Assembly (NCBI GenBank): GCA_009788105.1
Contig: WQSD01000043.1
Span: forward strand, 1 to 8,704
From: Oscillospiraceae bacterium
Lineage (GTDB): Bacteria > Bacillota > Clostridia > Oscillospirales > CAG-272
Direction: 5' to 3'
Length of the DNA: 8,704 bases
The notes beneath the pieces are model-generated. The model saw only the letters and a list, made by a program, of their open reading frames with translations, was not told the DNA's origin and searched no databases. This document shows, in pieces, positions 1 to 6,551 of the stretch. The stretch's first letter is position 1. Every line of letters starts with the position of its first letter. A program made the translations under genes and the position numbers.

Positions 1-97
1 TAAGGTTTTTGGGGTTCTTAGCCCCTTTTTTCAAAAAGGGGCTAAGTGGGGTTTGGGGCAAAGCCCCAAGATGTCTATAGGTTTATTGACAAGCTGA
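1..97 (+). repeat. Structured intergenic repeat, copy 1 (left part outside the window)
   Basis: This stretch is a second copy of the right half of the element at 2757-3010, in the same orientation. Both copies share a GTTTTTG.GGTTCTTAG start, a long hairpin, a second hairpin and a degenerate right end finishing in GCTGA. Here hairpin 1 is CTTAGCCCCTTTTT (17-30) against AAAAAGGGGCTAAG (33-46), and hairpin 2 is TTGGGGC (53-59) against GCCCCAA (63-69) with an AAA loop. Similarity continues with gaps to about 97. The left part must lie before position 1, so the total length of this copy is unknown. Nothing in it looks coding. Its proximity to the next gene means it is probably in that gene's 5' untranslated region or a spacer. 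Confidence 0.75.
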
Positions 98-115
98 GGG
101 CGTGTCATCACGCCC
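98..115 (+). other. Small hairpin in the leader of the WG-repeat gene
   Basis: GGGCGTG (98-104) and CACGCCC (109-115) form a perfect 7-pair stem with a TCAT loop. It lies directly after the repeat copy and 23 bases before the chosen ATG. No run of T follows, so it is not a standard terminator. It could belong to the repeat or affect translation of the gene downstream; the sequence alone does not say which. Confidence 0.35.
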
Positions 116-138
116 ATATTGTGTTTCTTGGGGAAAAC

Positions 139-1977
139 ATGAGCAACGAAAAAAACGATAACAAAGACCCTGCCCCCCTTTCAGATACTGAACATATCGG
201 CGAGCCGCCCGAAGTTATCCATCCGTCACCCGAATCCTCTGAACCGCCTGAGCCCGAAGATGTTGCGACAAAAGCAACCGAAGCAACCGAAGAATCGGCA
301 ACAGATGAAACAGAGATGAACGCGACGGAGCAAGCCGACCAGCCTGTTTCAGAAGCAGTCGCTGAACAAACCGAGGGGGATGGACAAGAAGAGCAGGGCG
401 AGGCGGAAACAACTGCCGTTGTAGTCGCAACTGAAACAGCAGTCACACCAATGCCCGAAACAACCAAAAAGCCCTATAAAACCACAGTGGTTTTAATAGG
501 GCTGTTTCTCGTTGGTATCTTTGTTTTTGCTCTTATTGCCTACTTTAGCGGAATGTTTAACCCCATAGTCGGTCCACCGCCCCCGCCAAACGGGCAAGAC
601 ACCTCCCCACCAAGAGTGATTTACACAGGGGAATTCACCGAAGTTGTACCATTCGCTCATGATGAAGTGCTGTATCTTGGGCAGGGGCAGTTCCTCCTGC
701 TGAACTTAACAAATGACGCAGTTTGGGCAAAATATAATTGGAGCATTGTTGACACCACAGGGAATGTGATTGTTCCGTTTGACAAATTCCCCCCCATCGA
801 CGGCAGCATGAGAGGTAGCTTTTTGACTCACGATGGCAACTTTTTCTTTCGCCAAGCGGTAGAAGAAGGCGATTTTGTTGCCCTTGACAGAAGCGGTGAA
901 ATTCTCGCTACCCTTTCAGGGCATGACTGGGTGACATATATTTCACCTACCCGCTTTCTTGTACGATTAGAGGAGTTTTTGCCCCGCGAGGAAACAGGTG
1001 CATCGACTCGCCATGTTCGCTGGGGAGTTTTAGACGAAAACAACGAATTTGTCATTCCCTTTGGAATGTATGACGAGGTGCGGGAGGCCAACCGATTAGG
1101 CTTTTTCGTCCGCAATGGATACTATATGTCGGTGGTGGATTTTGACGGAGCGACTTTGCTCCAGCTACCTGCCCACTATCGCCTGTGGTCGATTTCGGAT
1201 ACAAGATTTAACCTGACAAATACACGCTACCCCCTTGCCCGCCGTGGAATTATTGACCTTAACGGGGAAATTCTTGTTCCTCGCGGGGCATATTATCTTA
1301 TCCACGATAGGCATGACGGCACTTCCTTTGCCTCTGCCGGAGGGCGGTGGTATTTTCTTGATGTTGACGGCACACGGCTGTTTTCATTTGGCAGACAGAA
1401 CCGTGTAAACGATTTCGGCAATCGCTTTCTTGCCACCGGCCCTGACGGCACAAGCATTTTTAGTAACGATGGCAGACAGATTTTTGCCCCAGGGGCGTTT
1501 AGCGGACTTTCTCCTGCCCACGAGAATTATTTTATCGTTTCTGCCGGTGGCGGATTTGGCATCATTGACGACACCGGTCGTTTTGTTCTCCCATACGGGC
1601 AGTTCGACGAGATTTATCACCTGTTCACCATTCCGGCCGACCGCAATTTTGTCCGCCGTGGCAGGTACTGGGGGGTGGTTGACTCCCACGGAAACGAGAT
1701 TATCCCTGTTGTCCACCTGAACCAAATTCGCACCATGCACATTTTTGGGCAGTTTGACGTACCCACCGACCCGGCGTTTTTGGTGCGGGGAGAGAACGAC
1801 TTTGCTGTGATTGACCTGAATGGCGAAACAATGATACCCTCAGGCGAGTTTGAGAATATATACGGACTTCACGGTGGCATGGCAATTGTCCGATATGGCG
1901 GGCGAGTGGGGGTGGTTGAAATTGAAAAAACCATGTACCCTTCGCCGAACAGGAGGCTTTTATGTCAATCACCTTGA
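139..1977 (+). CDS. Membrane-anchored WG-repeat protein
   Basis: This 612-residue protein has three parts. Residues 1-110 are an acidic, Pro/Thr/Glu-rich, low-complexity cytoplasmic region. A single membrane helix follows at about 114-137, preceded by lysines that favour an N-in, C-out topology. After a short polyproline hinge (146-150) comes a large outer domain of degenerate WG repeats (KWGFID-like), for example RWGVLD at 294-299, GIIDLNGEILVP at 370-381, GFGIIDDTGRFVLP at 472-485, YWGVVDSHGNEIIP at 510-523 and FAVIDLNGETMIP at 555-567. WG repeats form beta-rich folds, and their ligands are mostly unknown. An upstream GTG at 46 keeps the same frame but lies inside the repeat hairpin, so I chose the ATG at 139, which has a modest GGGGA ribosome site 4 bases before it. 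The end overlaps recO by 16 bases, suggesting translational coupling. The repeat family is clear; the function is not. Confidence 0.85.
   Translation: MSNEKNDNKDPAPLSDTEHIGEPPEVIHPSPESSEPPEPEDVATKATEATEESATDETEMNATEQADQPVSEAVAEQTEGDGQEEQGEAETTAVVVATETAVTPMPETTKKPYKTTVVLIGLFLVGIFVFALIAYFSGMFNPIVGPPPPPNGQDTSPPRVIYTGEFTEVVPFAHDEVLYLGQGQFLLLNLTNDAVWAKYNWSIVDTTGNVIVPFDKFPPIDGSMRGSFLTHDGNFFFRQAVEEGDFVALDRSGEILATLSGHDWVTYISPTRFLVRLEEFLPREETGASTRHVRWGVLDENNEFVIPFGMYDEVREANRLGFFVRNGYYMSVVDFDGATLLQLPAHYRLWSISDTRFNLTNTRYPLARRGIIDLNGEILVPRGAYYLIHDRHDGTSFASAGGRWYFLDVDGTRLFSFGRQNRVNDFGNRFLATGPDGTSIFSNDGRQIFAPGAFSGLSPAHENYFIVSAGGGFGIIDDTGRFVLPYGQFDEIYHLFTIPADRNFVRRGRYWGVVDSHGNEIIPVVHLNQIRTMHIFGQFDVPTDPAFLVRGENDFAVIDLNGETMIPSGEFENIYGLHGGMAIVRYGGRVGVVEIEKTMYPSPNRRLLCQSP
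1951..1956 (+). promoter_or_regulatory. Ribosome binding site of recO
   Basis: A perfect AGGAGG lies 5 bases before the ATG at 1962, inside the last codons of the WG-repeat gene. It fixes the recO start and shows that recO can be initiated independently on the shared message. Confidence 0.85.
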
Positions 1978-2747
1978 CCGGATTAGTCCTGCGGGAAACT
2001 GCCACCGGGGAAAGTGCAAAGTACATTACTGTTCTCACGGCAGAGCACGGAAAAATTTCGGTGTATTGCCATGGCGCGCGCAGCTTGAAAAGCCGCCATC
2101 TTGTTTGTACACAGCAACTCTGCTATTCCGAATTTGTCCTTGACCAAAAAGGGGAGAGATATACCTTGCGGGAAAGCAGCCTTATCGAATCTTTCTTCCA
2201 TATACGGGAGAATCTGACCTCTACTGCATTGGCACAATATGCTGTTTCTGTCGCGGCAGAAGTTTGTTCAGAAGAAAACGAAGAGGAGCAAATGCTCCGT
2301 TTTTTGCTGAACACCCTGCATATAATTGCCGAAGGGAGCAAACCACACTCGCTTGTTAAAGCGGCTTTTGAGCTTGGATGTGCTTGCTTGTGCGGGTTCA
2401 CCCCAAATTTAGAAAGTTGCATTGCTTGCGATACAACAAATTTTCCACAGGGTGCATATTTACTGTTGTTGGACGGGGGGATTCTTTGTCCTGCTTGCCA
2501 AAAAAAGCAAGTACCACATGAACAGATTTATTCCGAGCAAACCCTTAGTGCAAAGCCGGTACAGCTTCCCTCTCCGGTGCTTGCGGCAATGCAATATATA
2601 GTCACCAGTCCAATGCGTCGCATCTATTCTTTTGCTCTTGCAGAGGAATTCCGTGACCCTATGGACAAAGCCTGTGAGAAGTATCTGCTTACCCATCTTG
2701 AACGATACTCTTTTCCTGCACTGGATTTTTATCGTGCGGTGGAGTGA
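1962..2747 (+). CDS. recO: DNA repair protein RecO
   Basis: RecO mediates RecF-pathway recombinational repair: it binds DNA, anneals single strands and, with RecR, helps load RecA onto SSB-coated DNA in the cytoplasm. The 261-residue length is normal. Residues 1-80 are the N-terminal OB-fold, opening with GLVLRETATGESAKYITVL, which fits the family pattern of a short strand, an acidic turn and a Lys followed by a TLLT-like strand. The central helical part is followed by the typical CGFTPNLESC segment (144-153). Four cysteines, C153, C156, C176 and C179, form two CxxC pairs that would hold the zinc seen in many RecO proteins. The gene overlaps the WG-repeat gene by 16 bases; the usual neighbours era and glyQS are not seen, so the location is a little unusual. 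The stop codon is directly followed by the left direct repeat of the intergenic element. Confidence 0.93.
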   Translation: MSITLTGLVLRETATGESAKYITVLTAEHGKISVYCHGARSLKSRHLVCTQQLCYSEFVLDQKGERYTLRESSLIESFFHIRENLTSTALAQYAVSVAAEVCSEENEEEQMLRFLLNTLHIIAEGSKPHSLVKAAFELGCACLCGFTPNLESCIACDTTNFPQGAYLLLLDGGILCPACQKKQVPHEQIYSEQTLSAKPVQLPSPVLAAMQYIVTSPMRRIYSFALAEEFRDPMDKACEKYLLTHLERYSFPALDFYRAVE

Positions 2748-2756
2748 TGTTCACTT
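2748..2756. repeat. Left 9-base direct repeat flanking the intergenic element
   Basis: TGTTCACTT begins right after the recO stop codon and recurs exactly at 3011-3019, on the other side of the structured element. The pair looks like a target-site duplication left by insertion. A chance 9-base match at both borders is unlikely but possible. Confidence 0.5.
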
Positions 2757-3010
2757 AGGACTGAAGAAAAGGTCAAGGTCGTGGGACTCCGTCCTACACA
2801 GCCTGAAGAAAAGGTCAAGGTCGTGGGACTCCGTCCCACACCCTGCCGCTTTTTGAAAAAAGCGGGCAAAAACTTTATAACGCAAAGCACGAAATGCTTT
2901 TGTACCAAAGTTTTTGAGGTTCTTAGGAACTTTTTTCAAAAAGTTCCTAAGTGGGGCTTGGGGCAACGCCCCAAAGTGTTCTAAAGTTTTTCTTCAGGCT
3001 GAACCGAAGG
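2757..3010 (+). repeat. MITE-like structured intergenic element, copy 2
   Basis: This non-coding segment of about 254 bases separates recO from the PBP gene. In order it holds: two 42-base direct repeats, each with a GTGGGAC/GTCC(C/T)AC hairpin; a CCGCTTTTT/AAAAAGCGG hairpin (2846-2865); a longer hairpin with outer arms CAAAAACTTT (2867-2876) and AAAGTTTTTG (2907-2916) and an inner AAAGCA/TGCTTT pairing; a 14-pair hairpin (2922-2935 with 2938-2951); and TTGGGGC/GCCCCAA (2958-2964 with 2968-2974). AGCCTGAAGAAAA at 2800-2812 is the exact inverse of 2988-3000, giving terminal-like inverted repeats. There is no transposase, so any movement would need one supplied elsewhere. Short open frames cross it in both directions but have no ribosome sites and follow the hairpin arms. 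It could alternatively be a REP/BIME-like repeat or a structured RNA that also ends recO transcription. Confidence 0.6.
2761..2844 (+). repeat. Two tandem 42-base units inside the element
   Basis: Unit 1 (2761-2802) and unit 2 (2803-2844) are identical over their first 34 bases, then differ by T versus C, then share ACAC. Each carries a hairpin: GTGGGAC (2781-2787) with GTCCTAC (2791-2797), and GTGGGAC (2823-2829) with GTCCCAC (2833-2839). The single T/C difference changes a G-C pair to a G-T pair, so the stem is kept in both units. A recent tandem duplication is the simplest explanation. Confidence 0.85.
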
Positions 3011-3019
3011 TGTTCACTT
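3011..3019. repeat. Right 9-base direct repeat flanking the intergenic element
   Basis: TGTTCACTT matches 2748-2756 exactly. Removing the bases from 2757 to 3019 would leave a gap of roughly 95 bases between recO and the PBP start, still containing the PBP promoter, which is a plausible pre-insertion state. Confidence 0.5.
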
Positions 3020-3030
3020 TTTACGCCGTA

Positions 3031-3062
3031 TTCACAAACTCATAATATATGGGTGGTATACT
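3031..3062 (+). promoter_or_regulatory. Likely sigma-A-type promoter of the PBP gene
   Basis: TGGTATACT (3054-3062) is an extended -10 with TATACT matching the TATAAT consensus at five of six positions. TTCACA at 3031-3036 matches TTGACA at five of six positions, but the spacer is 20 bases, longer than ideal; the TG extension may compensate. The site lies 12 bases after the putative insertion and 44 bases before the ATG, so the PBP gene probably has its own transcript. Confidence 0.5.
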
Positions 3063-3106
3063 AAAAATGTATTTTGGAGTAATATACACTCACTCAGGAG
3101 AATGCC

Positions 3107-5344
3107 ATGAACAGTTTTATGAATAAATTAAAGGGTGCCCTGATTTTAACCCAAGGTAATATAGAAGCAGTTGACTGGAAACTGCAAGGTAAAGAAGCGA
3201 CAAAAACCGTTGGGCGAATTGGAGTCAAAACTGTTGCCATACTGGTAAACATTATCCTTACAGTAATTCTTGTAGCAGTTATCACAGGGGCTATTGTGGG
3301 AGTTGCTGCTGTTGTGTACCTTACTAATTTTATTGATGATGACATCAGTAATTTTGAAGTAATGGTAACAGAACAAAGCTACACCACAATATTCTTCACA
3401 GTAAACGAACACGGTGGCTATGACGAGCTTGTAGGGCAAAACCTGCACGGACAATACAATCGTATTTGGGCATATTATGAAATTATGCCCCGTCACCTAA
3501 TTGACGCATTTATCGCTATTGAGGACCGCCGTTTTATGGACCACAACGGGGTTGATTGGCGACGAACCATCAATGCTACTATGGGCTTTATGTCCGGGAA
3601 TATCGACTCTGGCGGGTCAACATTAACTCAACAGCTGATAAAAAATATCACCGGGGACATGGATAACACTCCCCAGCGGAAAATACAAGAGATTTTCCGT
3701 GCAGTTAATCTTGAGCGAGTGTTGACAAAGCAAGAAATTATCCAGCTGTACTTGAACACTATTTATCTTGCTCGCGGTAACTATGGAGTTCAGGCGGCAT
3801 CATGGAGCTATTTTGGGAAATGCGTTAGCGAATTGACTTTGATTGAAGCGGCTGCCATAGCTTCTATTACTCAGTTTCCCACACGTTGGAATCCTGTGGC
3901 AAACCCTGACCAAAATCAGATGCGTCGCGATACTATCTTACGCGAAATGTATTTCCAAGGACGGATAACTCGTGCAGAATTTGAAGAGGCACATGAACAA
4001 GAACTTGTTTTGTACAACCCGAATAGACCAACAACAGATGACGAAAATGACGAAAGCGAGCTAAGAGTTGAACAACCTGCTACAACTTGGTATATTGATG
4101 CTGTAATTTTGGAAATGCGCGATATATTTATGGAGCGATACAACATAACTTCCGGTGCGGCAACCAGAATGGTTTTCTCGGGCGGATTCCAAGTAATTAC
4201 CGCCAAGGACCGCAATGTGCAGGCTACCATGGAAGCAGTGTTTGAAGACGATGCCTTGATTTCTCGCATTACCGGGTTTAGGCAATCGTTGCTGCAACCG
4301 CAAGCATCCATGATTATTCTACACCCGCGCACAGGAAATGTGCTTGGTGTTGTCGGAGCACGAGGTGAAAAAACTCAAAGCCGTATGTTTTGTTATGCCA
4401 CTCAAGCCATGCGACAACCAGGGTCGGCAATTAAGCCGGTGGCAACTTACGCCCCTGCCCTCGAAGCCGGACATATAACCTATGCCATGGCGATTAACGA
4501 CCGTCCATACACCACAATAAATGGAAACCCATGGCCCGTGAATGTTGTGCGCAACAACTTCCGTGGCTGGACCCCTGTTAGGGATGCAATGGCTCGCTCT
4601 GTTAATACCATCCCGGTGTGGATTTTAAGCGATATGATTGGTATTGATAATGCCTTTGAATTTTTAACCGAAACAGCGAACTTTACTACTTTTGTAGATG
4701 CAGATAGAGCTATAGCTCCTATTGCGTTAGGCGGAATGACTATCGGTGTTACTGTTCAAGAACTTACCGCCTCGTTTACGATGTTCACAAACGATGGTAT
4801 GTTTACCGAAAGCCGCACGGTGTTACGGATTTATGACCGTGGCTGGGAGCGGGTTGTGGAAAACACGCCTGCTATGAATGTGGCGTTGTCTGTTGAAAAC
4901 GCAGCCATTATGCGACAATTACTGCATGATGCAGTTAATCAAAGCAACAGCACCGGATTAAGAGCTCGTGTTACAGGATTTGACACATTCGGGAAAACCG
5001 GTTCTACAAACAGAAATATTGACCGCTGGTTTGTAGGATTTACTCCCCACTATCTTGGTGGTGTGTGGTTTGGGTATTCTATTCCGCAACCTCAACGACC
5101 TGCTGTGGCAAACCAAGGAAATCCCGCACTGCGAATTTGGCACGAAGTTATGGATCGCTTGCACAGACAAATTCCTGCCGGCGAACGAGTGACCAGCTTT
5201 CCAAGACCTGCTGGCGTAGTAACTGCCAGTTTCTGCACAAGGTCAGGTTTGTTGCCAAGCCCCCGCTGCGGTGCTAATGTTTCTGGGCGTCATGGGTACT
5301 TCACAAACGCAACACGACCATCAATAGCTTGCAACAGATGCTAA
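3107..5344 (+). CDS. Bifunctional class A penicillin-binding protein (PBP1A type)
   Basis: This 745-residue membrane enzyme polymerises lipid II into glycan strands and crosslinks the stem peptides outside the cell membrane. A cytoplasmic tail (1-40) is followed by a membrane helix at about 42-72. The GT51 transglycosylase domain (about 95-265) has all key motifs: EDRRFMDHNGVD with catalytic E139, GGSTLTQQLIKN (169-180), RKIQEI (191-196) and YLNTIYLARGNYGVQAA (215-231). After a linker, the transpeptidase domain (about 395-660) has the acylated serine in S440-A-I-K443, S498-V-N500 and K630-T-G632. Both activities should be intact. The tail (705-745) carries four cysteines (710, 721, 742, 745) and a GYF segment, a pattern seen in clostridial PBP1A tails. 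The start is supported by AGGAG six bases before the ATG. It lies alone between its own promoter and a terminator. It may be called pbpA, pbp1A or ponA; I leave the symbol open. Confidence 0.95.
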   Translation: MNSFMNKLKGALILTQGNIEAVDWKLQGKEATKTVGRIGVKTVAILVNIILTVILVAVITGAIVGVAAVVYLTNFIDDDISNFEVMVTEQSYTTIFFTVNEHGGYDELVGQNLHGQYNRIWAYYEIMPRHLIDAFIAIEDRRFMDHNGVDWRRTINATMGFMSGNIDSGGSTLTQQLIKNITGDMDNTPQRKIQEIFRAVNLERVLTKQEIIQLYLNTIYLARGNYGVQAASWSYFGKCVSELTLIEAAAIASITQFPTRWNPVANPDQNQMRRDTILREMYFQGRITRAEFEEAHEQELVLYNPNRPTTDDENDESELRVEQPATTWYIDAVILEMRDIFMERYNITSGAATRMVFSGGFQVITAKDRNVQATMEAVFEDDALISRITGFRQSLLQPQASMIILHPRTGNVLGVVGARGEKTQSRMFCYATQAMRQPGSAIKPVATYAPALEAGHITYAMAINDRPYTTINGNPWPVNVVRNNFRGWTPVRDAMARSVNTIPVWILSDMIGIDNAFEFLTETANFTTFVDADRAIAPIALGGMTIGVTVQELTASFTMFTNDGMFTESRTVLRIYDRGWERVVENTPAMNVALSVENAAIMRQLLHDAVNQSNSTGLRARVTGFDTFGKTGSTNRNIDRWFVGFTPHYLGGVWFGYSIPQPQRPAVANQGNPALRIWHEVMDRLHRQIPAGERVTSFPRPAGVVTASFCTRSGLLPSPRCGANVSGRHGYFTNATRPSIACNRC

Positions 5345-5351
5345 TAAACGC

Positions 5352-5379
5352 AACTCCCCCTCGCACGAGGGGGAGTTTT
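5352..5379 (+). terminator. Rho-independent terminator after the PBP gene
   Basis: AACTCCCCCTC (5352-5362) pairs with GAGGGGGAGTT (5367-5377) around a GCAC loop, and the 3' arm runs into TTTT (5376-5379). It starts seven bases after the stop codon. It serves the plus strand; read the other way the T-run after the stem is poor. Confidence 0.9.
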
Positions 5380-5380
5380 G

Positions 5381-5475
5381 CTATGAAAAAGTCAAAAAAG
5401 TCAAGACCACGGAATGCCCATGTAAGGGCGACAGGGCGGGTAGGGGAGCAAGTTTCCCTGCTCCCCCAAATTCTC
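5381..5475 (-). terminator. Convergent intergenic region with a possible terminator for the minus-strand operon
   Basis: Between the PBP terminator and the lipoprotein stop there are about 95 bases. GGGGAGCA (5443-5450) and TGCTCCCC (5459-5466) form an 8-pair hairpin that lies 9 bases beyond the lipoprotein stop in its transcription direction. No T-run follows it on the minus strand, so it is a weak terminator candidate. A second small palindrome, GCCC with GGGC, lies near 5416-5429. The GC-rich part from about 5414 to 5466 differs from its AT-rich surroundings and could be another dispersed repeat, but no second copy occurs in this window. Confidence 0.4.
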
Positions 5476-6534
5476 TTACTGCGTTGCCTGCTCCTGCCGT
5501 GCCGCTTGCACTTGTGCAACTGCGGCATTGTGCATAGCTTGATTTTCAATGGAATAATAACTCTTTATAGCACTCATATCTCCTGACAAAACACCTTGCA
5601 TAAGGAGTTCTGCATTTATGTGCATATAAAGTTCTAAGTCTGTTTGGGCTACAATGTTTAGAAAACGTTGCGTCAGTAGGGCATCAGATTGTGGTCCAAG
5701 ATAGTGCTCCCGGCGACCATGAAAACGGCTTATATAAGTTGCTATATTTATGCTGTCATAGTCACCAACTTCTAATAAATCTCTAATCCAACTCCATTGA
5801 TCAAAAAACAATCGGTCTGGCGAGATTAAACGCACAAATGTGTATATATCATTGAAGTGTCGTGAAACAGGAGAAGCATTCGCATCAATTATTTCCTGCG
5901 CGTCCCTTATTAGAGCCAAAACAAATTTTGTTTCAGTATCCCTTTCTAACTGCAAAAAATAATCATGATTTTCAATGCAAAAGAATTCTTCCATCATTTC
6001 TCTGTCGCCACTAAATAATATATCCAATATTCCCGGTGCACTTAAAAAAGTGCAAAAACCGCTATAACTTCCTGCTGTCATTTCCTCGATTGTTTCTCTT
6101 CTAATGTTAAAGTATTCAATCATTGTTGCAATATTAACGGTACATTCATCATATAGTGATGTTCTTGCTGCACGCAATGGACCTGCCCAAAGATGAAATT
6201 CTTCGTTAGTTAAACCGGCCGCACTAAGAAAATTACCCAAGAAGTATTTGCAAAAATGCGGAGCGTGGAGATAACAATTCCAGTTTGCACCACTGCCTCC
6301 GCCTAAAGCATGATCATGGTCATTGGTTTCTGAGGTCAAGTCGCTATCTTTTTCATTGCATTCTATTTCTATATCATTGATATTGGTTTCCTTTTCATCG
6401 TTTTCATTGTTTAATATATCTGCATTGATTTCATCGTTTGTGTCTTGACTCTCGTTGTCATTTGTTACAGAAGAACATCCCAAAAGTAAAGCAAGTATTA
6501 GTGCTATAATTATAGCTATAGTATATTTTTTCAT
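5476..6534 (-). CDS. Lipoprotein of unknown function
   Basis: I do not recognise this 352-residue protein. It starts with MKKY, a hydrophobic stretch and the lipobox LLLGC, so it should be cut and lipid-modified at C20 and held on the outer face of the membrane. Residues 21-75 are an Asn/Asp/Glu-rich flexible linker. The mature domain (about 78-340) looks mainly helical, is rich in aromatics and acidic residues, and has six further cysteines (59, 87, 95, 131, 161, 186), of which C87 and C95 lie close together; a redox or metal role is not shown. Its segment is visibly more AT-rich than the PBP and WG genes. The ATG lies 17 bases after the stop of the M23 gene, with an AAAGG ribosome site upstream, so the two are almost certainly one operon. 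A partner or substrate-binding role for the M23 enzyme is possible but is inference only. Confidence 0.85.
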   Translation of the reverse strand: MKKYTIAIIIALILALLLGCSSVTNDNESQDTNDEINADILNNENDEKETNINDIEIECNEKDSDLTSETNDHDHALGGGSGANWNCYLHAPHFCKYFLGNFLSAAGLTNEEFHLWAGPLRAARTSLYDECTVNIATMIEYFNIRRETIEEMTAGSYSGFCTFLSAPGILDILFSGDREMMEEFFCIENHDYFLQLERDTETKFVLALIRDAQEIIDANASPVSRHFNDIYTFVRLISPDRLFFDQWSWIRDLLEVGDYDSINIATYISRFHGRREHYLGPQSDALLTQRFLNIVAQTDLELYMHINAELLMQGVLSGDMSAIKSYYSIENQAMHNAAVAQVQAARQEQATQ

Positions 6535-6551
6535 GATAGTTACCTTTCAAA

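Noticed and set aside
86..122. Promoter starting with TTGACA at 86-91 for the WG-repeat gene
   Set aside because: There is no -10-like hexamer at 16-19 bases; the nearest AT-rich hexamer is about 25 bases away.
46..138. N-terminal extension of the WG-repeat protein from a GTG at 46
   Set aside because: The extension is encoded by the hairpin arms of the intergenic repeat, has no ribosome site, and the ATG at 139 gives a normal acidic N-terminus.
108..467. Open frame antisense to the acidic N-terminal part of the WG-repeat gene
   Set aside because: It is Ser/Val-rich because it mirrors the low-complexity Glu/Thr/Ala codons; there is no ribosome site.
2761..2844. CRISPR-like repeat pair
   Set aside because: The two units are directly adjacent with no unique spacers and there are only two.
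2922..2951. Standard rho-independent terminator for recO
   Set aside because: The stem is long, but no T-run follows the 3' arm, and the same structure occurs upstream of another gene at 17-46, so it is better explained as part of the repeat.
2632..2984. Short open frames across the end of recO and the intergenic element, on both strands
   Set aside because: They follow the repeat and hairpin arms, lack ribosome sites and show no protein-like composition.
5386..5404. AAAAAGTCA direct repeat
   Set aside because: It is too short and A-rich to mean anything on its own.
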